64,000 nt of DNA from Endocalyx cinctus. Its lineage: Eukaryota; Ascomycota; Sordariomycetes; Amphisphaeriales; Apiosporaceae. The stretch covers positions 3,842,978 through 3,906,977 of the forward strand of contig BCKC01000003.1 of the NCBI GenBank assembly GCA_001600455.1, in the 5' to 3' direction. The notes beneath the pieces were generated by a model. That model was not told the DNA's origin. It did no database searches and was given only the letters and a program-made list of their open reading frames with translations. The position numbers and the translations under genes are program-made. Below, in pieces: positions 35,381 to 46,621 of the stretch; position 1 is the first letter of the stretch; each line of letters starts with the position of its first letter.

Positions 35381-35928
35381 GTCGCTTATGCGAGAAACAA
35401 TGATCTTCGCACAATTTTGAATTTGCGTCTTTTTTTTTTTTTTTGGTGTTATAAGCATTCTGTGGAAGCTGTGTATTTTGGCGTTTGCGAATTTGTTTTG
35501 TTTTCCTTTTTCTTGAAATTTAGAACGTTCGGTCCAGACCGTATCTGATCATAATTATAAAGAAAGAAAGAGATATGGGGGTACTAGCGAGAAATTAGAA
35601 GAGTATACGGTATTGCGTGAAAGAGATACACATAGTTGGTTCGAAGAACAATGAGAAATTCAATATTTTCTTTGACGGTGCTCTCCACGTTTTAATACAA
35701 GCTCATAGGCTGATAAATTTACGTCAAACCATGTAAATCGCCCTTTGTTCCTGGGAACGTGGGAAGTGTTTCGAGCTTACCTGCACTTCCTCTCAGAGGT
35801 TCTCCCATCGTACTTATTTAGCATTGGATTTATTCTGTAAAACTAAACTGCTTCAGCTCGTGTAGTTATTTCAGTATCTAGTTCACACAGCTTATTCCAA
35901 ACTCAATACCGTACTTAAAAGAAATCCG
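35381..35928. other. Intergenic, no feature recognised
   Basis: A T-rich stretch (about 35432-35445) just after the acyltransferase stop may be the 3' UTR. Nothing else identified. Confidence 0.4.
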
Positions 35929-36627
35929 ATGGCGCGAACACGTATCAACAAAAGCACAGCTACTCGAAAGCAGCCGGGTCGGGCTGCCAGAAACGCACAG
36001 ACAAAGACGACGCCATCACCACCACCAGCAGATAGCGATAGCATCGTCAAGAAAACCGCATTCAAGAGAAAAAGCTTACGATACAAGAAAACAGCGAAGG
36101 AACTGCAAAGAGCGCTGAAACGAAGGGTCGACGCCCTGGATCCCGAGGTCGCATGGGAGGAGCAGGTTAGACTTCTTAATATCGACAACAACAATACTGC
36201 CAACGATAACAATAATCACTCGTTTCTAGATCGTAGAGAGCCCGTCATCTCCGGAAGGAGAGGAAGCACGACGGCGAGGACCCGTGGGCTGCGCAGACTG
36301 TCCGAAGCCATGTACGTGGACCCAGACGGTTTTGACAGCGACGACCAAGACCCGCTTCAGAGGTCGGAGCGTTGGATTCCAGAGATGCAATACCGGCGTC
36401 GTCCCACTACGAGACCGGCCTGCGTGCCAATGGCGCTGTGGATGTCGTACAGTCTTCTGGACGAATACATCTACCGGCTGTCGCTCTCTCCGGAAGAGGT
36501 CGCGTCGCTACCCCTCATGGATGAGATATATAATTTTCAGAGCGGAGGGCTAAAACCAACCGCGCCCCCTGGATTCATGTGGGATGATCGAAAACGTCTG
36601 GTTCCTTTACCGATGGGGAATGAATAA
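35929..36627 (+). CDS. Hypothetical basic protein, 232 aa
   Basis: A single frame with a strongly basic N-terminus (KRKSLRYKKTAKELQRALKRR, shown here only as a Lys/Arg-rich helix at ~44-65) and an Asn-rich insert near 85-97. A more ordered C-terminal half includes WMSYSLLDEYIYRLSLSPEE and a Pro-rich tail. The Lys/Arg cluster could be a nuclear localisation signal. I recognise no family. In favour of a real gene are its length, codon use like the neighbouring genes, and an in-frame AAATCCGATGG start context. It lies between the acyltransferase and the P450 with no known link to either. An intron could still be hidden at the Asn-rich part. Confidence 0.55.
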   Translation: MARTRINKSTATRKQPGRAARNAQTKTTPSPPPADSDSIVKKTAFKRKSLRYKKTAKELQRALKRRVDALDPEVAWEEQVRLLNIDNNNTANDNNNHSFLDRREPVISGRRGSTTARTRGLRRLSEAMYVDPDGFDSDDQDPLQRSERWIPEMQYRRRPTTRPACVPMALWMSYSLLDEYIYRLSLSPEEVASLPLMDEIYNFQSGGLKPTAPPGFMWDDRKRLVPLPMGNE

Positions 36628-37109
36628 GAATCAGAATTGATTCAAAACATAACTTATAATTAGTAAACGTCATCGCATCACGAGTCGCAGTTTTTCAATC
36701 CAAGTTCTATGTTCGAGAAATTTTTATTGTAATTAGGACTTGATAGATATTTTCTCAAAACTCATGATTTGATGGTTCATCAGGTCTTCGCGTCATTTTC
36801 GCATAAGTAATAAGAGGGGGAAAGGGAGGGGGTGATCGTTACCGCTATATTTCATTGTGTTATATTGATCAGTAAATAGGAAAATGTAAGCTTTCTCTTG
36901 TATTAATGGATTATTTCTTCATCGTGGTTATCTTATATATCCACAGGCAAAACAGCCTTTCACAGAATATAAATCTTGATTTCCAATATTTAGTTATGCA
37001 CACTCTCGTCCGGAAAATTCCGACATTTCGAGCCCTGAAGTGATATTCGATCCACAAGATTTCGTCCGAACTAACCCCTCAAGCTTCACTGTATCCTTAA
37101 CGCTGTCAC
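36628..37109. other. Convergent intergenic region
   Basis: AT-rich spacer between the hypothetical gene and the P450 3' ends. No feature seen. Confidence 0.4.
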
Positions 37110-38885
37110 CTATACCTTACGGGGATGGTATTTGACCCACAAGTCCGGCTTCTTCCAGAGAATGCGCATCTCGCACGCGGATAGCCAATCGGGAAGTTCC
37201 TCGGCAAGTTCCCAGTCGAACGAGAAGACCATCTTGGCCAAGATAATCTTCATCTCGAGGTAGGCCAAGTTGATACCGAGGCAGGCCCTCGGCCCCGACG
37301 AGAAAGGCTGACTCGCCTTCTTCTCGTCGCCGAAGCCCGCGCCAACCCAGCGCTCAGGCGCGAACGACTCGGGCTCCCGCCAGTACCTCGGGTCGCGCGC
37401 CAGCGGCAGCGGGTTAACGTGCACCGTCGTCCCCGCCGGGACGTAGTGGCCGTCGATGGTCGCTCCGGGGGAGTACCGGGGGGGTCCTAGGGCGGCGGGA
37501 GGGAACATCCGGAGGGTTTCTTCGATCACGCCGTGGAGGTACGGCAGACCGGCGGTCGAGTTCCCGTCGATCGCGTCGGAGGAATCGAACGCGTTGCGGA
37601 CTTCCTTCCGCAGCTTCGCGAGGCGGTCCGGGTTCTTGAGGAGGTACCAGGTGCCGGCGCTGAGCGCCGTCGCCGTCGTCTCGGAGCCGGCGACGATGAG
37701 CGTGTAGGCCTGGCTGACGAGCTCGCCCTCGGTCATCCCGTTTTTCAGCATGTGCGAGAAGAAGTCTTCGCGGCCGGTGTCGCCGAGCTGGATCCGCTTT
37801 TGCGCCTTTTCCCGGGTGAGGACGCGGTGCTTCGCGAGCTTCTCCGTCGCGCCTTTGGGGAGGAGTAAGGGGATGATGAATTTCAGTATAGGCATCTTCT
37901 TCTTCGCCGTCGTCATCGTCCCCATGAATACCGAGTCTAGCAGGATTGACACCCAGAAATGAGACCGTCCGTTTTCTATGGCGCCGAAGGATTCTCCGAA
38001 AGCGAGATCTCCTACAGGAAAAGAAAAAAGATGAATACTCTTGCCATCACAGATCGGGAACAATGGCGGATACGAATATAATGAGAAAAGGGGACAACGG
38101 ACCTATGATATCGAATGACAACCAATTAAATACATCGCTCATATTCAAAGCTTGCTTTCCTTCCTTGCCTAAGTTGGATATCTGGCTAATGAACATGTTC
38201 ATGTATTTGCGAACCACGTCTTCCTGGTCGCGTAGAGATTTGGCGCTGAAAGCGTGTGAAAGTGACTTTCTCTGGCGCGCGTGTTCTTCGGGATCTCTCG
38301 CACTGGAAATCCTCGGGTTGGGATCCCCGTTATCGTAGAATTCTGTCTTAAGAAACCTCTCCTTACCTTTTGAGGCGTGACCGTATATCTCTTGGTAGGC
38401 TTGGGAGGTCCCGAATGACAGCTCGGTCGGACCGATCCGAACAACGTCGCCTTCTCATTTTTAGCGACTTTGTGAGCCATGCGGATATGAATTTTGGAAA
38501 CGTTGTGTTTCTTCTTTACTCAAAACTTACCATACTTGCGATGCAGATCTTGTATTATCAAGGGGTGGCGCCCAGTTGTTAAAGTCCATAGAACCCATAG
38601 CTATGAATGCAGAATAGTCAATAAGGAAGGAATACTCGGCGATATGATCCTATTTACTCACCTCGGAGAGTGGAGCAAGCCACGGACCTGGATATTTGGC
38701 CAGCGGGTGGAAAAATAGGCGATAGACACTACGTGCTACATAGTAAAGTACAGTCTGTGTAAGGCATTGTTATTTAGCGACTTGATAGCATTAGACTATG
38801 AAGTTTCATCTCGACTTACGGCAGCAATACCGCCCAAAACAATATTGGTCGGTGTCAAAATCTGCAATCCGCCGGGTCCTAACAT
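37110..38885 (-). CDS. Cytochrome P450, microsomal (isotrichodermin C-15 hydroxylase-like)
   Basis: Five exons give 492 aa. Introns are 38755-38819, 38601-38661, 38451-38530 and 38012-38102, all GT-AG and phase-consistent. The N-terminal signal anchor spans the first intron (ILTPTNIVLGGIAA then TVLYYVARSVYRLFFHPL), followed by the KYPGPW hinge. Later motifs are AGSETT (I-helix, 300-305), EETLR (K-helix, ExxR at 357-360), PERW, and FSSGPRACLG with heme Cys436. All expected residues are present, in contrast to the P450 relic at ~11-12 kb. The overall pattern resembles CYP65-type secondary-metabolism enzymes anchored in the ER. It probably hydroxylates a terpenoid or polyketide; the substrate is unknown. 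The BAHD acyltransferase lies 1.7 kb beyond its 3' end. Confidence 0.9.
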
Positions 38886-40710
38886 GATGTACGAAGAATG
38901 CGATACTGAAGCGTTGATCTAATTGCCGACGCAACGGGCTGAAGTACATTGAATCGAGGCATGCGGTGCTTTTTTATATACTCAAACCCTCGATCTAACA
39001 TGCGAACCGCGCATAATGGCCGGCTGCAGTGGAAAGTGGAAAATCGATCCTTTATGGTGACGATACGACATGACTTAATCGCAACAGGGTTGTTAATACA
39101 TAATTAGCGTAGTTTACAAGTGAAGTGGGCTCGACAAGTATTTATTTTACAAAAACCCTACCTAATCGGGTATTGATATAGATTACCTATTTAGGTAATT
39201 AGCTGAAGGCCTTGTATCGGAGTGAGTGTCGTGTATAGAAGCTCGACGAGATAAAATCGTTACTTTATTCCTACATATCGGGAATATACCCTTTTAGAAA
39301 AGGCCGAGACATTGTAAAATAATAATAATAATAATATTCTAGGTTAAAGATTAATATCAGATAAGATATCTTATAACAGAAAATACCGATAATCGGATAA
39401 AAAAGCAACAGTAATGTGTATTCAACTCTTTCATCATCTCTGGTAGGTAGACGTGCAGCTGGGATCAGCATTTGTATATATAATATACTCCGTACCGACC
39501 AAACTAAAAAACAAAAATGAGAACTGAGAGAACCAAGCCTGCAAGCTTGAGTCATCGTAATGTCCCTCGCACCAGCGCCGGAAATGTTCGCAAAAGGATC
39601 TCACTATTAGAGGGTGGGGTTGCGGCACAGCCCGTCCGTGCCGTCCATTCTTTTCCCTAAATAAATTAAAGACATTATAATCATTACCCTTTTTTTTTTC
39701 CTTGTATAAACTCATCACTTTATTCTCCAGCAGCTGCCGTAAAGATGAATTGATTTGAGTGGTTATCTCCTGTTACTAAGCAGCAGGATTCAGGCAGCCA
39801 GGATTGCTATTCGGTGGTGACGATGATCTACTACGTACGAGCATCATCGACACCTCAAACGGGGCGTCGGCGGAATACTTCTCCCCCGTACATGGGAAAT
39901 TTCTGACAGCGGAGTTTGTCTTATCATGAGCGTTGAACGGAGATACTTATTTCATTGGCTGGCTCCGATATGGCTACCTGCAGGCATTGGTATATATCGG
40001 TGGCTGTTATGGAACATGCGTTACCACCCTGCCATGCACACGAGGGCACACGAGCACGCACACACTGTTTTTTTAGGTGCTGATGACTTAACAGTTATTG
40101 AAGAAACGGCGGCGGAATTTAAAAATGGGGGAGCGTGACGTGAGATGATTCTTCCCGTTTTTTATCGGATCGACAGATATGAGCACAACTTCGGGATCTT
40201 TAACGAGTAACCGTCAGCCCATGCGGCACGCTTACTAGAACCTACCGTAGCATTTTACTTCTGTCCTGGTTTTTTTTTTCTTCTTCTTCTTCTTCTTAGC
40301 CATCATGACGATCCACTACGCTGGCACGCTGCGACTGTTTACAAATAAATTGCCGATACTACTATGCATGTATGTATGGGTGGGATGACAGGTAAGCCCA
40401 TAAGGCTCGCCGTCTATGAGAATATGTATTTCCCCCATTCTTAAAACCATTTCCTGAGACGGGAAGCTTTCCCCTATTACACTATCCTGATGTTTACATC
40501 ATATCGCACGAGACGTCTGGAACTACAACTATCAAGATATTCGATAACGGCGGGAATATAATTGCGAAATACACGAGATAAGAAATGGGCGATTAATAAT
40601 TCGGGTACACCTCCAGCCAGCTTCACGGTGTGTGCACGTCACCGGCCACATATTTTTCGACTGCGTCGTTTTCAAATCATCTCGAACACTAACCGGCCCT
40701 AGTGTTAGAG
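38886..40710. other. Intergenic with microsatellites
   Basis: 1.8 kb between divergent P450 and PTH11-like genes. Contains (AAT)n at ~39319-39336 and (CTT)n at ~40280-40298. Short frames at 39271-39718 (minus) and 39926-40138 (plus) show no domain. Confidence 0.5.
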
Positions 40711-42568
40711 ATGGAATCCGACAGCTCCCAGCAGCAGTCAAGTCTGTCTTTATATTACACGGGAATTATCGTAGTTTCGGTCGTATTTCCCATATTATCG
40801 GCCCTCTCTTTAGCGCTTCGGTTACATGCTCTCCGGCTCGCGCGCGTTAGAATTCAACCGGATGATTGGTGGATCGGAGCTACTTGGGTAAGGAAGGGGG
40901 ACAGTAAATTCTATTCGGCGCGGTAGATCGGTCGTAAGAATTAAAACTGATAGAAATATTATCACAGATTTTAAGTCTATCTCTTAGTATTGAGACATGG
41001 GCTTATTCGGGTAGAGTGGGGGTGAATTATTCTCATAACGACCCGGAATATGATTCGGTGCAGACGGCACAGGTTTGTAGCATCATATTTGATTGAAAAA
41101 AAAAACATGAGAAAGAAAAAAAAAATCTATCCAGTACATCGTCGCTGATTATGTCTTACTAATCTATAGGGGTTGACAATTCTTACTGTTTTATCTCAGA
41201 TCGTCTTGACGACTGTCAAGATTTCTATTCTTCTTTTCTACAAGAGAATTTTTACCACTCAAAACTTCAGGATTGCTGTATGGATTACCATTAGTCTAGT
41301 GACCGCTTGGGGGATAGCCTTGGTACCGGTATGTGCTTCCCTATCTACCGTCTACCCGGTCATCCAATAGTACGAGTACGGGCATGAAACGGAGATAATT
41401 TATTTATTCTGACATGAATGAAAGATCATTATTCTACAGGGCAATGCCTCAGACTTCGTGGAGGATAAGAATGGAGGGGAATCGACAGATTACTCAGGTT
41501 TAAAGGGTCAGATTGATCCCATGATCGTCTCTTACACACAGGTGTCTTCGAGCATCTTTCTAGACATCCTAGTCCTCTGCCTCCCCCTCCCGATGATATC
41601 TCGATTACATATTGCCCCGCGGAAGAAACTTGCCATCGGCCTGATTTTCTGGCTTGGAATATTGTGAGCTACCTGCTCCCCCGGCTCTATGCTACTTTTT
41701 AAAACTATATCAAAAGCCTTTTGCTGACCCAATTATTAGTTGTTGCGTCGCCTCGATTACCAGACTAGCCTTATTGTACACTCTCAACAACACCGCCGAC
41801 CCCGTAGCCCGATTAGGTGAGTCTTTTAAGCTCAGCGCTATCAAGAAGATCTTTCCTTGATGCTATATATATATCGATATAATTTTGTACCTACTCAAAC
41901 TTTTCATAACGTGAACGGCACTGACATATCGTATTTTATTCTCAAATGCAGAAAGCGCGCGTTTACAATACGTCTTCGTTCTAATCGAGCCCCAGGCGTC
42001 CATAATAGCGGCCAACCTACCTACGTTCGGGCCGCTAATCACGCGAGGGACGCGAGAAGCCCGAGCCCGGGTCAAGGCGGGCAAGAACAACCCCACCGGA
42101 CGATTCTCCCACATCCTAAACTGGTGTTTCGGGTCCATATCCTCCTCCTCGGCGTCGTCGGGCCATGGAGGTGGGAGGGGAGGGTTAGGTGCGGGTGGTC
42201 CGCTAGGCTCAATAGCAAACCGCAGAGACATGGGAAGGGGAAAAGGGAAAGGTTCGGGACTCGGCAGCGTCTTGAGGCTTTCTACCAGCCGCGGCGGCAC
42301 CGACGCGGAGTCTCAGGCCGGGCTCAGTCCCGGCATGGCTTCCGAAGACCTCATATGGCCGCCCACGAGGACGTACTGCAACATCACGGCCGCGGGCGCG
42401 GGCGCCATGAGTAGTAATAGTAGCAAGGATACCATAGACGGGACGCAGCAATTTCACGACGATAGCATCCCCTTGAATGATATAGGGAGAGAAAGGGGTA
42501 TATATGTGACTAGAGAATTAGCGGTGGTAGAGGGCTATCAATACCCTGAAGATCGGTTTCACCAATGA
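40711..42568 (+). CDS. Integral membrane receptor, PTH11/rhodopsin-domain family
   Basis: Six exons give 452 aa; introns are 40888-40967, 41073-41169, 41329-41439, 41664-41739 and 41817-41951, all GT-AG with phases that agree. Seven hydrophobic segments are visible, including YYTGIIVVSVVFPILSALSL, LTILTVLSQIVLTTVKISI, FRIAVWITISLVTAWGIAL and FLDILVLCLPLP. The short loop motif QPDDWWIG after segment one is typical of the fungal rhodopsin-domain family (PTH11 relatives). The cytosolic tail (~130 aa) is Gly/Ser-rich and contains ANLPTFGPL just after the last segment. Such proteins act as putative GPCR-like sensors of surface or nutrient cues. The extracellular loop after intron 3 (GNASDFVEDKNGGES) is less conserved, and intron 3 is the least certain. 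Confidence 0.82.
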
Positions 42569-43219
42569 TCTTTATAGACCATCTCTATAAGACTACTACT
42601 TAAAATATAGAGAAAATGTAGTAGAAGCATGAAGATACATTAAAAAAAAAAAATCTTAATCAGCCAATATCATGCCACTTAAACAGTCGTATAAATCAGC
42701 TGCTTAGACAGGTACTAGTGTATATAAATGGTACAGTTTGCCCTGTGATCATTTACATCAGATAAATTTAGAGATAAACTGTTAGTTCTACCTGCCTTAG
42801 GAATGGCTCATTATCATCGTGTATATGCAGCACGTATGAATATTAAAGTGCGCATATTCCCATTTCTATGAAATCCAGGACGTACGAAAGACAATTTTTA
42901 GATAACAGTAGGTTCCCTCAGAACATTGTGTTATTTTGATGAGATCTCTATCTTCAAGGCAGCTCATAATATCCTTTGGCGAGCCGATCAGAAGCCATTG
43001 GTTTACCAAACGCCTCTTTTGTACATGCTTTTTGGACATATTTATCCATGTCTCTCTCCAGAGTAACTCCGGCCTAGGACCATAATCATCCCGCCCACTC
43101 TGAACGCCTTAGAATACATGATCATGCCCGTAACTCCGAGAAACAGTAGAATCTTTCAATAAGGCAATTCCGAGTTTGTATGCCATACGAAGGTAACTAA
43201 TCGTCATTAAGAACAGATT
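42569..43219. other. Convergent intergenic region
   Basis: Spacer between the PTH11-like gene and PEX7 3' ends; AT-rich, no feature recognised. Confidence 0.4.
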
Positions 43220-44435
43220 TTAACCTCTTCCCTGTAGCATCGTATTGGCATCCCAGAGGAGAAGCCGTTCGTCCCATCCGACAGTCGCAACCCATCCACC
43301 AGCGCCGAATAGACACCAATCCACGCCGGTCACGAACTCGGTATGCCGGTTCATGACTCCGAGCTGAACACCGGCTTTCACCGGGCTCTGGTTGTTGGTT
43401 GCTATAGTTGAGCCGTCCGTCCATAATCTCACCGTCATGTCGTAACTACCGCTGATCAGGATATCACTGGCATTCGGACTCCAAGCTAGTCTTCGGATCG
43501 CATAAGTATGGCCCGTCATAAGAGAGACGGGACCGGCCGCGGGGTTCCTTATATCGAATGTGCGGATTACCCGATCCACTCCGGCTGTTGCGATAACCGT
43601 GTCTTTGTATTTGTTCCAGTCGTGCGTCAGAATCTCGTTCGGCATGGAAGGCGGTGGCGGTAGTCCGGGTGGCAACGGTACGGGCGCGAGTTGATGAACT
43701 GGTATTTTGGTGGTTAGGTGATATTGGGCGTTGACGGGTGTGCGTAAGTCAAATATTCGGAGGTGTGAATCTGATGAGACGGCCGAGATGATGTGTGGAT
43801 TGGATGGGCAGTAAGAGGTACTGTAAGCACAGTTACCAACTGGGAGGGTTTTCAATGATTCTTTCCGTGCCGGCGACCACTATATTTTAAAAAACGAAGA
43901 AAATTGGTTAATTCTTGAGGTATAGAATTATAGTGCTTCTAAAGAGATATGATACATACTATCTTGACTGTACCGTCCCAGGAACTAGAGGCGAACGTGT
44001 CTTTCGTAATTGGACTCCACGCGACCGAGAATGTTTCCCGTTTATGTTCATGATAGTTCATAACAGGGAAATCTTTGATATTTATATCGTATAGCTTGAT
44101 TGAACCATCGCCGCATGCGACCAGAAGCTGGTTCTCGTTGATCTCGGACCAAGCGAGGTCATATTGCGCATCATTCGTATCGAAGCTGAGGTAAATTGGT
44201 ATGTATATATTTAGCAGTTGCTCCTTGGAGGGAAAATAGATGTATAAAGAGAAGATACTCACGCATTCTCAATCTGGATACCCTGCGGTCCTAGTCCCAA
44301 GCAGAACAATCGACCGTTTCCTACGATGCCAAAGTTGGCGGCAGATGCGACAGCTATACGCGAATCGTAGTAAGGCGAGTACTTGACGGCATAGGGATTG
44401 AAACCAGGAGTCCTGAACTCTAGCATGGAAGCCAT
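43220..44435 (-). CDS. PEX7: Peroxin 7, PTS2 import receptor
   Basis: Three exons give 352 aa; introns are 44186-44262 (GTGAGT) and 43880-43959 (GTATGT). The N-terminus MLEFRTPGFNPYAVKYSP is diagnostic for PEX7. WD40 repeats follow, each ending in a D-x-W/L-type blade: YDLAWSE, FSVAWSP...SWDGTVK, STSYCPS...RIFDLR, RRLAWSP...MTVRLW and VTGVDWC...LLLWD. The protein binds the N-terminal PTS2 signal of matrix enzymes in the cytosol and delivers them to the peroxisome with a PEX20-type co-receptor. A Pro-rich insert (PLPPGLPPPPSMP) between blades is common in moulds. The start at 44435 (MASMLEF) is chosen; the ATG at 44426 would also serve. Divergent from the AlkB-like gene. Confidence 0.93.
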
Positions 44436-44692
44436 GATTTCTATAAAGTTCAAGGAATTCCGAACTTGGGGTCACTAGGACCGCGATTATACCTTTGAAG
44501 GAACTATGTCATATGTATCAAGTTCAGTATAGTTACTTAAAGTTAAGTACGTAAAAGGTGTACGGAGTGAAATCGCGATGACGATAAGTCAATTATCACG
44601 GGCCGAGCAAACGTGGGGCCTCGGCTTTTGAAGGTCTCCCACCAAGTATTTATTTATCAAGGTATAACGTTCTATCGATATTATTTATATAG

Positions 44693-44769
44693 GCTATTTA
44701 TGCTATTTATGCTATTTATGCTATTTATGCTATTTATGCTATTTATGCTATTTACGCTATTCATGCCTG
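44693..44769. repeat. 9-bp minisatellite (CTATTTATG)n
   Basis: About seven perfect and two imperfect tandem copies of CTATTTATG lie in the 555-bp divergent spacer of PEX7 and the AlkB-like gene, likely length-variable between strains. Confidence 0.9.
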
Positions 44770-44990
44770 TCATGCCATTTACACATTACTCAACAACAAC
44801 ATACGACTAACACTTCATTGGTCGCCCTTTAATATGTCAAGTCTTTTTGAAACTTAGTAATGGGAACGATATAGCACGAGAAATTATTAAAAACAAAAAG
44901 AAAAGAGATATACATTCTCTAACTCTATCTCTATTTTATTTGTGATGAAGCTGTATCTTTCGTCATTATTTTCCTGGATTCTCCAATATC

Positions 44991-46515
44991 ATGGAGGCTT
45001 TCTTGAAAGGGACCAAACGGAAGTCCGCCGATACTCAAAATTCGATCCCGGATGACGATAATGACGACTCAACCGACATGAAGCTGGCTATTCTTGCATC
45101 TCTATTTCCTGATATCGGTCAAGAAGCGCTCCTTGACGCTCTTCTTGCCCACGATGGTTCGGTTCAAGCAGCTTCGGAATCGTTAGCAGACGGCCCATCA
45201 GGCTCAAAGAAGAAACGTAGTAATCTCGTTGTCGGATCACAGACTTCCTTAAAGTTCTTTACGTCCAAGACGCCGGTAGATGGCAGCTCAATATCCCCTA
45301 AGAAGTCGAGGCTTCTTTCCAAAAAGGGAACAACTCTTCATTTATACGATCCGGAGGATATAGCCGAGCATACGCCTTGCAGTATCATTCATAACTTCCT
45401 CCCTCAGGATGTAGCCGATGATCTGTTAAAAGAGATGCTAAATGAAGCAAAATCATTCTCCAAGATTACGTTTAAGTTATTTGATCAATCCGTGCAGAGT
45501 CCACATACGTCCAGCTTCTATGTTGCAACCGAGAATGAGATAAGCTCCCAAAAGAACGAGTATTATTACAATGGTGCGCCAGTAGAAGTGAGTGTTGCTT
45601 ATGTGTTATACAACGAAAGTACATAACTACCACAATATTACTTGACATTGAGGAGGACAACCAAATGCATTGCCTATGTTGCATTTGATTGGTTAAGTTG
45701 TTGAACTAAACAAACTGATGAAATTTCAGGACGTTCGACGGATCACACCCCAGCTTTTACGAGTCAGACCTATCGTGCAAGAAGCCGTGAACAGAGAGAT
45801 TCAATATCGGATCAAGCACCATTATCCGGGCGGAAAGCGATTGAAATACCAGTCTCCAAATCCGTGGTCGCCGAACGCGGCCTTCGTGAATTGCTACGAC
45901 GGCCCCCAGGAAAGCGTCGGGTACCACAGCGACCATCTCACCTACCTAGGCCCGCGCGCCATCATCGGGTCTATCTCCCTAGGCGTAGCTCGAGAATTCC
46001 GCGTCCGACGTATCGTGCCTAAGGACGCCGACAACAACCGAACCGACGACCCAGATGCCGAGGGCCAGATCTCCATCCACCTCCCCCACAATTCGCTCCT
46101 CGTGATGCACGCCGAGATGCAGGAGGAGTGGAAGCATTCGATAGCGCCGGCTCAGGTGATCGACCCTCATCCTATCGCCGGGAGTAAGAGGATCAACATC
46201 ACCTACCGAGACTACAAGTCCATCTTTCACCCGAAGCACACGATGAGATGCAAATGCGGATTCCCGGCGATCTTGAGAGTCGTGCAAAGGAAGAAAGATA
46301 ACCAGGGGAGGTATTTCTGGATGTGCCACAGGGGCAACGCTCCTGGTAAGGAGAATTGCTCTTTCTTTCAATGGGCAGAGTTCGATGATAATGGTGTCCC
46401 AAACTGGGATAAAGCCAACTACAAGAAGGGTAGTACGGCAGACGAAGTCACTACTGAGCCAGGAGATACAGGGATAGACAGTACATCTCACACATATAAA
46501 AATACTTCTTCATGA
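44991..46515 (+). CDS. AlkB-family 2OG-Fe(II) dioxygenase with CUE-like and GRF zinc-finger domains
   Basis: Two exons give 460 aa; the intron is 45588-45729 (GTGAGT...TTTCAG). A CUE-like ubiquitin-binding helix bundle at ~30-65 contains LASLFPDIGQEALLDALLAH. The AlkB core includes NPWSPNAAFVNCYDG and the iron ligands His265 and Asp267 (YHSDHL), His335 (WKHSIAP), plus the 2OG-binding Arg in RINITYR. A C-terminal GRF-type zinc finger (~373-412) has CKCG, MCHRG and ENCSFFQW. This matches fungal ALKBH2/3-like DNA dealkylation enzymes that oxidatively remove alkyl groups from bases. The CUE and GRF parts suggest recruitment to ubiquitylated factors and to single-stranded DNA. Intact and GC-richer than its flanks. 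The ATG at 44991 is the first in frame. Confidence 0.9.
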
Positions 46516-46621
46516 ATCGATAGGCTTTTTTTTTTAACAGAGTGAGTGGAGTATTCTAAAAAATACATAAAGATAGAGATGGTCGACGCCGCCAAAACCT
46601 CGCTCAATAATCGCCAAAATC

